DNA of 23,191 bases from Ophiothrix spiculata (Eukaryota; Echinodermata; Ophiuroidea; Amphilepidida; Ophiotrichidae). The DNA lies in the NCBI GenBank assembly GCA_000969725.1, contig JXSR01S019210.1; one strand, written 5' to 3'. Under the pieces are notes generated by a model. That model saw only the letters and a program-made list of their open reading frames with translations. It was not told where the DNA came from and ran no database searches. The position numbers and the translations under genes were made by a program. Within the stretch, counting starts at the first letter, position 1. Each line of letters begins with the position of its first letter. Positions 1 to 9,526 of this stretch are shown here, in pieces.

Positions 1-347
1 CATGTTTCTCGTCCCCTCCCGCATCGTTTTTTAAGGATTTTGATAAACAATTTTTATTTTTTGTATTTCATGCATAACTTATTTGTAAAAAGTGTTTGAA
101 AAGTTTAAGTTTGCAATAGATTTGCTTCGGTTCAATAAGCATTTTAAAGCATATTTTGTTTCAATCAACCCTCCAGTATGTCCAAAACTCAAAAATAAAA
201 AGGGCCTCATCCTCTTCCAATGAAACATCTGGTATCGATACGTTGGGTGCGAATGGGCCATTAATGGACGATTTTGCATTGGCATTGAAATAAAAAATAA
301 AAAGTACCTCTTCCACCTTTTTTTCAAAAATCCGGACGAGAAACATG
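1..347. mobile_element. MITE with terminal repeats CATGTTTCTCGTCC (left end at window edge)
   Basis: The first 14 bases, CATGTTTCTCGTCC, are exactly reverse-complementary to 334-347 (GGACGAGAAACATG). The element may extend further left. The interior is AT rich and codes for nothing recognisable. It lies in the intron downstream of exon 7. No target duplication can be judged because the left flank is missing. Confidence 0.75.
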
Positions 348-515
348 TTTTATTTTTTACTTGGCCTAAGGTAAAGTGGAATTTACACAGTTTGACTCTG
401 CAAGCAACCAAATTGCTGAACTCAAGATTGTTGGAATCAAGTTGACCCAATCATCCCAACTTTAGGCACAATGGTAGATGATGCCATTACACATGGAGGT
501 ATTCTGCCCTACAAT

Positions 516-746
516 GTAAAAATGCAGTATGTGCATTCATAAAGTATAGCAGATACTTCCATTTAACGTGCAATTTCCCTTCAATCCAATCCCATGCTAG
601 AAGGTTGTATGAACATATGCTTGACATAGTCGATACTGCCTTTAGCTATGAAAGTGAATTGATCATCTGCTCATTTGTGCAGGATTTCTCTAGGGGAAAA
701 GGAAGTAGCTTGCAATGTATCTGCAATGCACATACTGCGTTTTAAC
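516..746. mobile_element. Small inverted-repeat element, termini around AATGCAGTATGTGCATT
   Basis: Bases 521-537 and 725-741 are inverted copies with 16 of 17 positions matching. The similarity extends a few bases outward (GTAAAAATGC against GTTAAAACGC). It is about 230 bp with no coding content. No clear target duplication was found, so the superfamily is unknown. Confidence 0.6.
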
Positions 747-835
747 TTTGTTGAGCAGAATTGCCAGACTGGTACCTGTCCTCCATATCTATGGCCGACA
801 CATATAAATATCCATTCGGATTCCAGGTGACTTAC

Positions 836-966
836 TTTTCTACTGTTAATATCCTGAGCCCTGCCATTCTTTCTACCAAGTCATCAGTCAGAGATTGGTC
901 AAATTTAACCTGGAAGTCAGTATTAAGACTACTTCTCCATATTCCAGATGCTTTGCAGTCCAGCTC
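836..966 (-). CDS. TDRD7: TDRD7-like gene, exon 7: second LOTUS domain
   Basis: A 131-bp exon between the acceptor TGCTGTTTCACTGTAG and the donor GTAAGT at 835. It starts on a codon boundary, encodes 43 residues and ends with AA (phase 2). It contains ELDCKASGIWRSSL, FQVKFDQSLTDDLVERM and LRILTVE. As I remember the human protein, the second LOTUS domain of TDRD7 has GIW.S.L at the turn and ends in TVEK, which matches. The split lysine codon at the end falls at the same place, in the same phase, as the intron in the first LOTUS domain. No continuation exon is visible between 1 and 835, so the gene continues beyond the left edge, where the Tudor domains would be expected. Confidence 0.85.
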
Positions 967-1146
967 CTACAGTGAAACAGCAAAATAACACAGGAGAGTT
1001 AGACATTTCTTCTTAATAGTTTAAATAATCTGACATTTTAATCCATTATATGATAGCCACAGACACACCAAAGTTACACCATGCAAACTGATCATAAGAT
1101 AATTATATATCAATTTTTCAAAGGATCTCCCTTAGTTTCAACTTAA

Positions 1147-1665
1147 AGGGGTATCGGACAAGTTCAGCATCATCCCCAAACTTTTCCCAAGCAATTTGAG
1201 ATGTTTGCATCATTTGAAAATATAGTGGTAATAATGACAGCATGCAAAATTTCACTGTCAAATTCAAACCCTATATTTATATCAAAAATATTTAGATATT
1301 CTTTTATTTTTAATTATCGTTTGTTGACAACGATAAATACTGCCCCCATAGTTGAATTAGTAAAATTGGCCTTTTCAGGAGATCTTAATGCAAACTCCAA
1401 ATGTCTTTTCATTTATCTGTAATTTATGATGTGAAAGGAATGTTTTACTTGTAAATCGTTGCCTCTTTCTTGATATATAGCATCAATAAATACATTTAGA
1501 GAATAACCTTATAACCAAGATCAACAAACAAAAATATTCAAATTTCTGACTTTTTTGAAGGTTTTGATCAACATTTTCCCAATGTCAGGCAATTGACTGT
1601 TATTTTCTAACATATGAAGTGTAAATCATCCACAAATACAATTTCGAAATTTTGTCCAATCCCCT
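1147..1665. mobile_element. TTAA-flanked (piggyBac-type) non-autonomous element, copy 1
   Basis: A 519-bp element flanked by TTAA at 1143-1146 and 1666-1669. Its ends are AGGGGTATCGGACAA and the inverse of AGGGGATTGGACAAAATT. TTAA duplication is the hallmark of piggyBac integration, although other TTAA-targeting elements exist. It lies in intron 6 of the TDRD7-like gene and is the inverted sister of the element at 9527-10044. No transposase is present. Confidence 0.85.
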
Positions 1666-1915
1666 TTAACATTTCTTCTTGTAATCAGAAATTCCACTTC
1701 CAAATATCCATTTTAATTGTACAACAATAATTCTAAACAGAGAATGAATCAAACATGTGGGTAAATTATCATTAGCAAAGATTTTTAAATTTTAACCACA
1801 CAATCTAAAAAATTAGTCAGTGATTTTTAACTGTCATTTTATATTGTGTAGTCAAACAATGTGATTTATAACAATGACTGAACTGTGTTTACAGCTGGAA
1901 AGAAAAGTCTTGAAC

Positions 1916-2279
1916 GGGGGTACTTACATTGACGGAAGGTACGGGTATGTGCCGCCCTCGAGACCCCCTTTTCAAGCCTCCTCTTCCGCTCCCCAAGATG
2001 CTCTTTTCAAGATTACTTCAGATCCAAAGACCCCATTTTCAAAGAAAATGACTCAAAAATGTCTTTTATTATGTTTTCAAGCTAATTGTGAGCGATTTTC
2101 AGCTCAAATAGTCGTATTTTTATGGGAAAAAGGCAGTTCCTAAGACCTCAATCCGGGAAAAAATCAGTTCCATAGACCCTATTTTTGACCAAAAATCCAT
2201 TCCGCAAGACCCTATGTTCGATATCGCAGATCTCACATACCTACCAATTTTTTTTTTGAGTACCCCCCCCCCCCCCGGG
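1916..2279. mobile_element. MITE with C/G-run termini (GGGGGTACT ... AGTACCCCC), 7-bp target duplication
   Basis: A 364-bp element flanked by CTTGAAC at 1909-1915 and 2280-2286; an eighth base differs. It starts GGGGGTACTTACATTG and ends with a long C-run and GGG. Subterminal sequence is also inverted (GGTATGTG on the left, CACATACC on the right). The interior repeats short phrases such as AGACCC and CCAAAAA. An 8-bp hAT-type duplication with one mismatch is plausible. Open frames here are chance. Confidence 0.82.
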
Positions 2280-2380
2280 CTTGAACAATGCAAGGAAAAA
2301 CTGATGACTCTTGCCTCTGTAAACTTACCAAAAGACAACATCAATCAACACTGGGGATAGAGGTTAATTGTACTCCCTAC

Positions 2381-2580
2381 CTTTTTGAACCAATCACAGA
2401 CAGGTTTGTCTTCCAGACTAGGTGACACAGTAAGGGGTGATTGTGGTGGTGTTGATCTGCTGCTGACATTGTCAACATAATGAGCTGGAGAATGGGCTCT
2501 CTGATCGGTAGAGTTAGATGAGTTGCTCACTGGTGATGTTACCGATCTCTCTATCGTTATTTTAGCATCACGCCAGTCTC
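2381..2580 (-). CDS. TDRD7: TDRD7-like gene, exon 6: Ser/Pro linker and start of second LOTUS domain
   Basis: A 200-bp exon. The acceptor TTGCCTGTTTTAG lies above 2581 and the donor is GTAGGG at 2380. It completes the split glycine with GA and then gives 66 codons. They read DWRDAKITIERSVTSPVSNS, a Ser/Thr/Pro-rich stretch with several SP/TP sites (RSTPPQSP, TVSPSLEDK), and finally VCDWFKK. Joined to exon 7 this becomes VCDWFKKELDCKASGIW, the first helix and GIW turn of a second LOTUS domain. The SP/TP sites could be targets of proline-directed kinases (inference). The exon ends on a codon boundary. Confidence 0.85.
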
Positions 2581-2971
2581 CTAAAACAGGCAATGTAAAA
2601 GATGAACTAGGTAAGAAAAGAAACATCATTCATGAGATAGTGCAAACAACAATCCAGGCTGCATGTCCACCCCGCATGACATGTTTTCACATTTACATGA
2701 CATTGGGCCCTGAACTCGGATTTTATCTACATTGTCTAAGGACTGGTGGTGGCTTTAAGTTTAGTAGTAAAAGCGACAAATGAACGACACAACCGAGATT
2801 GCATTCAGAATTACAAATCTTTGTCAGCTGATGAAATATGTATATAAATTTGAAATTAAGATTTAACAAATTCATTCTGTCCACTTGACAAAAGATTTGA
2901 TACGATTTCTTAGGTACAACAATAGACACATGAAAACAGGAACAATGAACAAGGACAAACACAACAAAAAA

Positions 2972-3477
2972 TTAAGAAACGGGAAATGCCTGATGGAAGA
3001 GATGGATTTTTAACTTGGATTTAAACTGACTGAGAGAGGATATGTTACGGATGTTGCTTGGGAGTGAATTCCAAACAGTGGGACATTGAAATCTAAATGA
3101 ACGCTCACCGGCAGATTTTAGATCTGAGTTCGGTATCTCAAGAATCCTTTGAGAGCCAGAACGTAACGTGCCAGATGGATTATAGGTGTGTAAAGCAGAT
3201 GAAAGGTAGAGTGGAAGGGTGCCTTCGAAGTGACGGAAAGCTAGGACACATAATTTGAACTTAATGCGAAAATCAATAGGCAGCCAATGAAGTTCTTTGA
3301 GGATGGAAGTAACATGGCCATATTTTCTCTTTTTGACGACGAGATGCGCGGCGCTATTTTGAATGCGTTGAAGCCAGTTGAGTTGGTCAAAGGTGATACC
3401 AGATAAGGCAGAATTACAAAAAATCAATACGCGAGGTGATGAGAGAGTTGACCATACAAGATGTTGCTCTTTCAGAT
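2972..3477 (-). pseudogene. 5'-truncated LINE (Jockey/CR1/L2-like reverse transcriptase C-terminus)
   Basis: The frame 3427-2972 encodes a typical post-RT region of Jockey-group LINEs: LNWLQRIQNSAAHLV, LKELHWLPIDFRIKFK, LCVLAFRHFEGTLPLYLS, then FRFQCPTVWNSLPSNIR and LSQFKSKLKIHLFHQAF. Upstream bases to about 3477 continue the protein in another frame (MVNSLITSRIDF before CNSALSG), so there is one frameshift in the T-run near 3420. The element has the 5' truncation usual for LINEs. It probably has a short 3' UTR running left past 2962, whose end I cannot fix. It lies in the sense orientation in intron 5 of the TDRD7-like gene. The precise clade is not decided. Confidence 0.88.
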
Positions 3478-3480
3478 AAG

Positions 3481-3755
3481 TAAGTAATTACTGTAAGGCT
3501 TGGCGTCCAAAGACATTCGCTTGGCCGAGTGACATTCGCTCTAACTTATTCGCTAAAATGGAGAGCGAATGTCGCCCTCATTGCGCAAACATCGTTTCAA
3601 TCGATGAAAGCGAATGTCACTCTCGCATGTTGTAGTGCTATGATAGTTGAATCATAAACCCAGGGATATTCGGAGCGACCTTCTCTCATCTGAATGGTAG
3701 TGAATGTCGTGAAATTTGTTAGCCAATGTCGCTTTCAATTACAAGAAATTACTTA
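3481..3755. mobile_element. Foldback element carrying GACATTCGC motifs
   Basis: TAAGTAATT at 3481-3489 is the exact inverse of AATTACTTA at 3747-3755, with a little further similarity (TGTAA). Inside are four exact copies of GACATTCGC or its complement: 3512-3520 and 3531-3539 forward, 3565-3573 and 3610-3618 reversed. Two near copies lie around 3700 and 3722. It abuts the truncated 5' end of the LINE. The superfamily is unknown and no target duplication is clear. Confidence 0.6.
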
Positions 3756-4454
3756 AAATCATTCAAATTGTAGGAATTCCTGTAATTACAGGAAAACTGA
3801 CATCCCTGTAAAAAGTACTAGGAAGGTAACTCAGACTGGTTTGTGCGGCACGACACGAGTGGCGTACCCCCACAAACATACAGCGTAGTGGAGTCTGGCC
3901 TAAATGCTAAGGAAATGGAGATCCACAGAACGAGAAAGGCGCTATACGCTGAAATACCACTCTTCTATATCCCTTACCCGATCACACTATTTGTCAATTA
4001 CTTTGTGTACCTAATCACACTAATAGCAATAGAGGTTATCCGTGTTTTGGATTAGCAGCCATCTTTGCGGGAATGCTATACAATATTCAGACCATTCAGG
4101 AGAGCAGCACCAGGAACTTCATGCACGTTAGCCTATTAACTGCTTCAAAATAGCCCGCCAGATTCAGGGTCATTGATTGAATAAAGATTACTAAGGGAAT
4201 GACCTCTTTTGTTTGCGATCACGCATGAGTGAAGTGGATACTCTCTATTTTTCTGTTTTTTCATAGGATAATTTACGTGAAAAGTATAAGTCCAAAGAAA
4301 ACGGCCTTAACAGAGGAGGTGGTTAGTGCTTTAAGTGTGATTCTTTTTAAGTACATGTTTTGGATGAGTGCTTTTTGTGTGATTTACAATAATTAGACAC
4401 TTGGTACTATTATTTGGTTGTTATTTCTGCGATTTGTGCATTCCATGCGTTCTG

Positions 4455-4486
4455 TAAGTACAAGATGAGTAAGTACAAGATGAGTA
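4455..4486 (+). repeat. Short tandem duplication and degenerate repeat tract
   Basis: AAGTACAAGATGAGT occurs twice in succession. It sits in a wider degenerate tract (about 4320-4560 and 5571-5670) with recurring phrases such as TTGCTATTTCTACGATTTG, TTGTTATTTCTGCGATTTG and GATGAGTGCT. The hAT-like element interrupts this tract. Confidence 0.65.
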
Positions 4487-4561
4487 AGTTTATTGCTATT
4501 TATGTGTTTTATGCATTCTATAAGAATGATAAGCATCTATTGATTTAGATGAGTGCTATTA

Positions 4562-5564
4562 CCAAGGTTGGCCGGTATTTCCCGGGGCGGTAAATACCGG
4601 GCGGTAAATACCGGTATTTACCGGTTAATACCACCAAGCAAATTTTGGCTAAAGTGGGAAATACCGGGAAATACTGGGAAATACTTGAAAAAGAAGTGAT
4701 TTCAAAGCTTTTATGCTTTGAAACAGTAATAATATTAATTAACTACCACAGAGAAGCTCATATAAGACACAAAAATCATTCCCCTAGGGTGGGAAGGGGT
4801 AAGTTGTGTTTTCAGTGGGATATACAGTAGATGACTATTTATGTCTGTAAAATATACTTTATGACTTGTAAATCATCAAGTATTTTAAGATTTGTGAACA
4901 GAGTGTGCATTTTCTATTAAAGTGGGGAAGTGACAAAAAAGGTTCATTGTAAGAAATATATCAGTGATTTGTGTTAATTCATTTAATAGTATGCTTTTGG
5001 CTGACTCTTAACACTCCTAAGGAACGTTTACTTGTAAAATATTTTTAATTTTTGAACCTACACAGCACTATAATTACCAAAGTTAAATCATACATGTGCT
5101 AGTTTTAGGTGCGTGTTTGTGTGTGTCTTTTGTTGATCCATATGTAAATTCCACCTGTTGAATCAAATAATGTGACCCCTCAACATCTCAACACCCCAGC
5201 AGCATCATGTATCTAGACATTGATGAATATAAAACATGCATATTTTTGTCATATGTAATTTAATTATTCAAGTAAACCAATTTAAAATTGTTCACATAAC
5301 ATTCTAATGAGAAAACATACTTAAATTAGGATAACCCCCATGGGATCTTGAAAAAAGATATTTAGTGAATGGTATTTCCCAGGTATCGACCAGGTATTTC
5401 CCAGTATTTCCCGGTATTTAAGATATTTAGTGAATGGTATTTCCCAGGTATCGACCAGGTATTTCCCAGTATTTCCCGGTATTTACCAGTATTTCCCGGT
5501 ATTTCCCAGTATTTTCCACCTAGGCGGGAAATACTAGTATTTCCCGGGAAATTGCCAACCTTGG
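4562..5564. mobile_element. hAT-like 1003-bp element built from GGTATTTCCC repeats, 6-bp target duplication
   Basis: The ends are CCAAGGTTGG (4562-4571) and CCAACCTTGG (5555-5564), flanked by exact 6-bp copies CTATTA at 4556-4561 and 5565-5570. Both arms are made of many copies of GGTATTTCCC/GGGAAATACC, reversed between the arms, around an AT-rich core of about 650 bp. Ends of the type CAAGGTTGGC with 5-8 bp duplications are hAT-like. Open frames in the arms are repeat artefacts. It was inserted into a degenerate repeated tract and lies in intron 5 of the TDRD7-like gene. Confidence 0.85.
5356..5485 (+). repeat. 65-bp tandem duplication inside the right arm of the hAT-like element
   Basis: Units 5356-5420 and 5421-5485 look identical, starting AGATATTTAGTGAATGG and containing CAGGTATCGACCAGG. 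The duplication lengthens only the right arm. Confidence 0.9.
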
Positions 5565-5899
5565 CTATTACTGCTTTTTATGCGCTTTTGGTGTTTTGTG
5601 ACGACTTAGTGTTATAACTGATTGCTATTTCTACGATTTGTGCGTTTTATAGACGTAGTGCTACTCGCGCAAATATGCTCTTTTGAAATTGCAATTTTTT
5701 AGGAAATGCTAATGGCTAAAGGGATACGCTTTGGACTATGTAGCCTTGCGGGGCTCTTTATAAATTGGACCTAATAAACCATCAACCGCATTCCCAAGTT
5801 TGATTACAATCTGGTGCTTTTTATAAATCGCAAAACTTACATGTGTTTGCTACTATATGTGCATTTTCATGGTATAGCGCCTTCATGCACGGAACCACG

Positions 5900-5969
5900 A
5901 TCAGCAATTATGCTTCGCTTTAAACTTTACCACGGCTATCAGCAATTAAGCTTCGCTTTAAACTTTACC
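5900..5969 (+). repeat. 38-bp tandem duplication
   Basis: ATCAGCAATTATGCTTCGC at 5900 recurs at 5938 as ATCAGCAATTAAGCTTCGC, followed by CTTTAAACTTTACC in both. The second unit is incomplete. It lies about 45 bp beyond the donor of exon 5 of the TDRD7-like gene, within the intron. Confidence 0.9.
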
Positions 5970-6013
5970 TTTTACCTATCTCCGCTCTATATGTATATAA
6001 ACCGTAGACTAAC

Positions 6014-6104
6014 CTGTTTCTGTGGTAACTTGTCTCCTTGGCCACTCCTCTCGTACTGCAGGGTTCTCACTCACTGGTTCCGAATCAAAATCTTCTTCAT
6101 TATC
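6014..6104 (-). CDS. TDRD7: TDRD7-like gene, exon 5: small acidic exon
   Basis: This 91-bp exon is too short to stand out as an open frame. It was found because exon 4 ends on a codon boundary and exon 6 begins after one base of a codon, so an exon of length 3n+1 was required between them. The acceptor is TGTGACATAACAG and the donor GTTAGT at 6013. It encodes 30 residues, DNEEDFDSEPVSEN followed by PAVREEWPRRQVTTET, and leaves a G that completes GGA with exon 6. The peptide is acidic then basic and matches no domain I know. Phase at both ends fits, which is strong support for such a small exon. Confidence 0.8.
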
Positions 6105-6719
6105 CTGTTATGTCACATTACATAAATCAAATTATTGAAAATGTCAAAAACGGAGATATGAAAAAAGATGTGAATTTGAAAACAAAAAACCATATTAAAA
6201 TTGCTGAGCAATAAAAATTTGCTATATGGGGGTTGTTGCAATCTCCCCCTTGAGGGATTTCCCCTGCTGCATAAAACGCAAAAGCAATTGACCAAAAGCA
6301 CTAGGAAATCTCATTTATATCTTTAGCGGTTATTTTGATGAAAAAATTGGGGATTGAAGATACCACTTACATGTAAGGTGGGGACATTTTCAAAAGCTAT
6401 AATAGCATTTGTCTGTTACAACATAAACTCCTAAAAATGTTGAGACACATTTCATAGTTGTGACTAATTTGAATCATTTTAGACAAAATAGTTAACCACA
6501 TCAACACTCCTACACCATCCATTCACCCAAAAGCAACACATACAATATAGGGCTGGCACATATACTTTTAATTTGTTAAATTCCGTTTTAAACATACTCG
6601 TTGATTAAGTAGAATAACTCAGGGATGATGAAAGCGACTGCTACCAACTTGATTGATAATATAGAGCAGGATATTAGCTAAACACCTCACACTACACTTG
6701 AATAAAGATGAGTTTTGAC

Positions 6720-6858
6720 AAGTGTTCCTGCTAAGTTTTGACAAGTGTTACTGAGCCAGTTTTCAGCCACAGCTAATGATTTTCGGCACAAGCACCTCTT
6801 CAACTTTGTCAAAATTGCTCGAATTGGCGCAAGTTCAAAAACTTTAGCGGGAACACTG
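6720..6858. mobile_element. 139-bp hAT MITE with perfect 8-bp target duplication
   Basis: GTTTTGAC is present at 6712-6719 and 6859-6866. Between them the ends are AAGTGTTCCTGCTAA and the inverse of CAGTGTTCCCGCTAA. An 8-bp duplication with CAGTG-type ends is diagnostic of hAT. A further copy of GTTTTGACAAGTGTT at 6735 partly repeats the left end and flank. Confidence 0.88.
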
Positions 6859-7126
6859 GTTTTGACTGATTTTGCAAACATCAATTAAGAGCCAGAATTC
6901 CTCCCAACTTGTATATACTGTATACTAGTGGTATATTTCCAGCTACATTCACTTTTGTGCTCTTTGCGCCCAATACGGCTAGCGCAAAAATAAAAGTATC
7001 GCGGGAAATAATTTGTATATACTGCCGCATTGTACTAAATGCACAAACGCGAAAACTAAATCACGAAAACTGATTCAAAATTAGCCCTGAGCGGAAATTA
7101 CTGAGAGCCACATAACATTTATAGTA

Positions 7127-7544
7127 TGTGACCCACCATATCGAAAGGTACCTTAAGGATCCCAAAATCAAAACTGAAAGCTGAAATTTTAAGCTTCAAA
7201 ATGACACCTTACTTTTGGTTGTTGCATGTTGGGTTGCTGGGAAAAGGCATTGGGCTGATTTTTAAAACCTATAATTCTGAGAAAATCAAGTTTAAAGTTT
7301 TTGTACTACTTGTAGTAAAACTTGAATGGAGAGAAGATTTTTATCTAGTTTTTAACACATTTTTCTTATGTTTTTGATGTTGTAACCCGATTAAAATGAT
7401 AGATTACACTTCAAAAGGTAACGTTTCTGATGAAATTAGAAATGCGACGTTGGACGTGATTTTTGACTATGCTCAGCTTCACTGGCCTGTATCTCATAAT
7501 TTACTATGCCAACCTTAGCGTACCTTTCGATATGGCGGGTGACG
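7127..7544. mobile_element. TA-flanked (Tc1/mariner-like) 418-bp element
   Basis: The ends are TGTGACCCACCATATCGAAA on the left and the inverse of CGTCACCCGCCATATCGAAA on the right. They agree at 19 of 22 positions through AAAGG and are flanked by TA at 7125-7126 and 7545-7546. TA duplication suggests Tc1/mariner, though two bases are weak evidence alone. No transposase is visible. Confidence 0.8.
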
Positions 7545-7863
7545 TATAATAGGAAAAATTTTCAAAAACAGATTATGTAATGTGCAACATAGGAGAAAGT
7601 ACGGTTGCAAGCGGATTGAAGCCGATTCAGGTGCGGAATCAGAGGCAGACTGTGGGGTACACAACGGTATATAGAAAGACAAGCATGAAGATGTGTAGGC
7701 TGGTGGAAGGTCAAGATTATTAGTGGACTTCAGATCTGTCTATGAATTGGATTTGTACCATAAGGTAAGCCTGTATTGTTCTTGATAAAACTGGAGATTC
7801 CTTTACACCACATTAGAAACTCAAATTGGTGCTGGATTATACTTCTGCTCTACAGAAATGTAT

Positions 7864-7893
7864 GTGCCGTGCCGTGCCGTGCCGTGCCGTGCC
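7864..7893 (+). repeat. Microsatellite (GTGCC)6
   Basis: Six perfect head-to-tail GTGCC units, GC-rich in an AT-rich intron. Likely length-polymorphic. Confidence 0.97.
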
Positions 7894-8096
7894 TAAGGAA
7901 TACATGATATGCTACAACTACATCAATTTTGAACTGACAGCAGATTATCAGCTGATAAAGACCTGTGCTGCACATTCCCAAAGGTATATAAATGTTGGAA
8001 GTATCGCCAATCTTCAAATGACTCTTGATTTGCCTTCCTGTGAGTTCTTAAACATATATTACCCATCTGATTCTCCAAATCAAGATGGCTTCTTTA

Positions 8097-8232
8097 AGCT
8101 GAATTCATACTCGTGACGCATTGTGTTTGGAAACGCACGGAGCAAGTGTACATTGTAGTTTTGGGCTGAAAATCTAATGCACACTACTCCGTGCGTTTCA
8201 AAACGCAATGCGTCATAAGTATGAATTCAGCT
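8097..8232. mobile_element. 136-bp hairpin MITE with TTA target duplication (PIF/Harbinger-like)
   Basis: The two halves are nearly exact inverted copies over about 50 bp: AGCTGAATTCATACTCGTG on the left against AGCTGAATTCATACTTATG from the right, then GACGCATTG and GAAACGCACGGAG. TTA flanks both sides (8094-8096 and 8233-8235), which is the PIF/Harbinger target. A degenerate relative of one end may lie near 11030 (AAGCTGAACCCATACTTGAC). Confidence 0.88.
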
Positions 8233-8850
8233 TTACTTTCCATTCCCCTGAAATAGAGGCATGCATGGAGAGAGAACCCATTACCTTTTGGCTGGCATCA
8301 TTGGACACAGTTACATGTAATTCTTGTTGGCGAGGGGCGGTAGAAGCACAGTTGTTGTTATATTCCTAGTGTGAGAAATAATGGATGATAATGACCACAT
8401 CAAATGGGTGAGAAAAGCTGTTTCAGAGTCTCTTGTCATGTATGAAGCAACAGTTGTAATAGCAACATTATAAAGTTCATTTGCATAGTTTATGCTGGGT
8501 TAATGCTTTAAAGTTGAACTTTCAAAGGTAAATTTATGCGTCAGATAACTTTCTGACCACAATAAGCTTTTATTACTCGGATATAAAATTTCTTGTTGCA
8601 ACACAACGACAGAGACTCTGAAACCACAGCAAGATTGCATAAGATATACCAGTGTTCTTTCAAAGGCAAAGGCTCCTAAGGTACCAATCAAGTCATATCA
8701 AATCTTTTGCAAGTAACAGTTCCAAGCGGTTAGCTGCCAGATGAGTTTTGAAGTGGCCTGTCAAACACCGTAGAAGGAACACTGACATAAATATGGTAAT
8801 TGATAACAACCAAAATGATTGCCAAAGCTGCACTGCATTGTAATGGTCAA

Positions 8851-8985
8851 CTCAGAGTCTTGACGATATGCATCAATCGATGCCCATCCACGCGCAGCCT
8901 TTACACGCACAACGCATAAGGAATAGCGCGTGTTAAAGACTAGGCGTCAATGGGCATCGATCGATGGATATCGGCAGACTCTGAA
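8851..8985. mobile_element. Hairpin MITE, termini TCAGAGTCT ... AGACTCTGA
   Basis: Arms of about 50 bp pair: CAGAGTCTTGACGATATGCA with CAGAGTCTGCCGATATCCAT from the other end, then CGATGCCCAT. The GC-rich centre contains GCGCG/CACGC motifs. No unambiguous target duplication. Confidence 0.8.
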
Positions 8986-9526
8986 TAAACCATAAAGGTG
9001 TTAGAGGTAAACAAATATTAGTACTGCAGGCACCATGTATTTATTAAGCATTCCTGCTTTAAATCCCGACCCTTCGATGAAATTCAATTTTGCCTGTAAA
9101 GCAGGATATCATAGTCCAGGTTTTTGCATTCCTCAGCATTTCTACATTTCAATTTCTTCCGTTATAATTGATAGGTCAATAATGGATAATCAAGCTTCAC
9201 TCTGCACAATTAAGGGTCATTGCTCTCCAAATACAGAAAACGCCGTCACACATAGAGTGCAATCCAGTGCACATAACTCAGATAAAATATTCTACTTGAT
9301 TTGTTTGCTAATCAAAGAGTGCATGAATCAAGTATAAACCATTTCCTGATAGGAGTAAATTTGACTTCCGTACATATGCATATAATATTATGATTTTCCA
9401 AGAAAGTTGTGTCATGTTCTAAAAACAAAATTCCCTTTTCCCAAATCATATTTGAAATTTTTGATACTGAGGGAAAGTTCATATTTTTTTCAAACCCTTG
9501 AAAAATTTTACATCTGAATTATTTAA

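Larger units (their letters stand above)
1..835. other. Intron downstream of exon 7 (to window edge)
   Basis: Contains the two inverted-repeat elements at 1-347 and 516-746. I looked for the next LOTUS or Tudor exon on the minus strand and found no acceptor with a plausible in-phase frame. Confidence 0.6.
2581..6013. other. Intron 5 of the TDRD7-like gene
   Basis: Holds the LINE fragment, the GACATTCGC foldback, the degenerate repeat tract with the hAT-like element, and the 38-bp duplication. Apart from a doubtful plus-strand exon at 4267-4326, the stretches 2640-2960, 3760-4320 and 5670-5890 show nothing I recognise. Confidence 0.65.

Noticed and set aside
3843-4055. 70-codon plus-strand frame with a hydrophobic stretch, considered as a small membrane protein
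   Set aside because: No signal, family resemblance or transcription context. The hydrophobic run is what AT-rich DNA often gives.
5369-5617. Open frame with repeated FPGISQYFP-like peptide
   Set aside because: It is a translation of the GGTATTTCCC arrays of the hAT-like element.
7826-8116. 96-codon open frame starting MVLDYTSALQKC
   Set aside because: It includes the GTGCC microsatellite and ends in a MITE. No splice context or domain supports it.
9035-9337. 100-codon plus-strand open frame
   Set aside because: No recognised motif, composition like the surrounding intron, no promoter or splice support.
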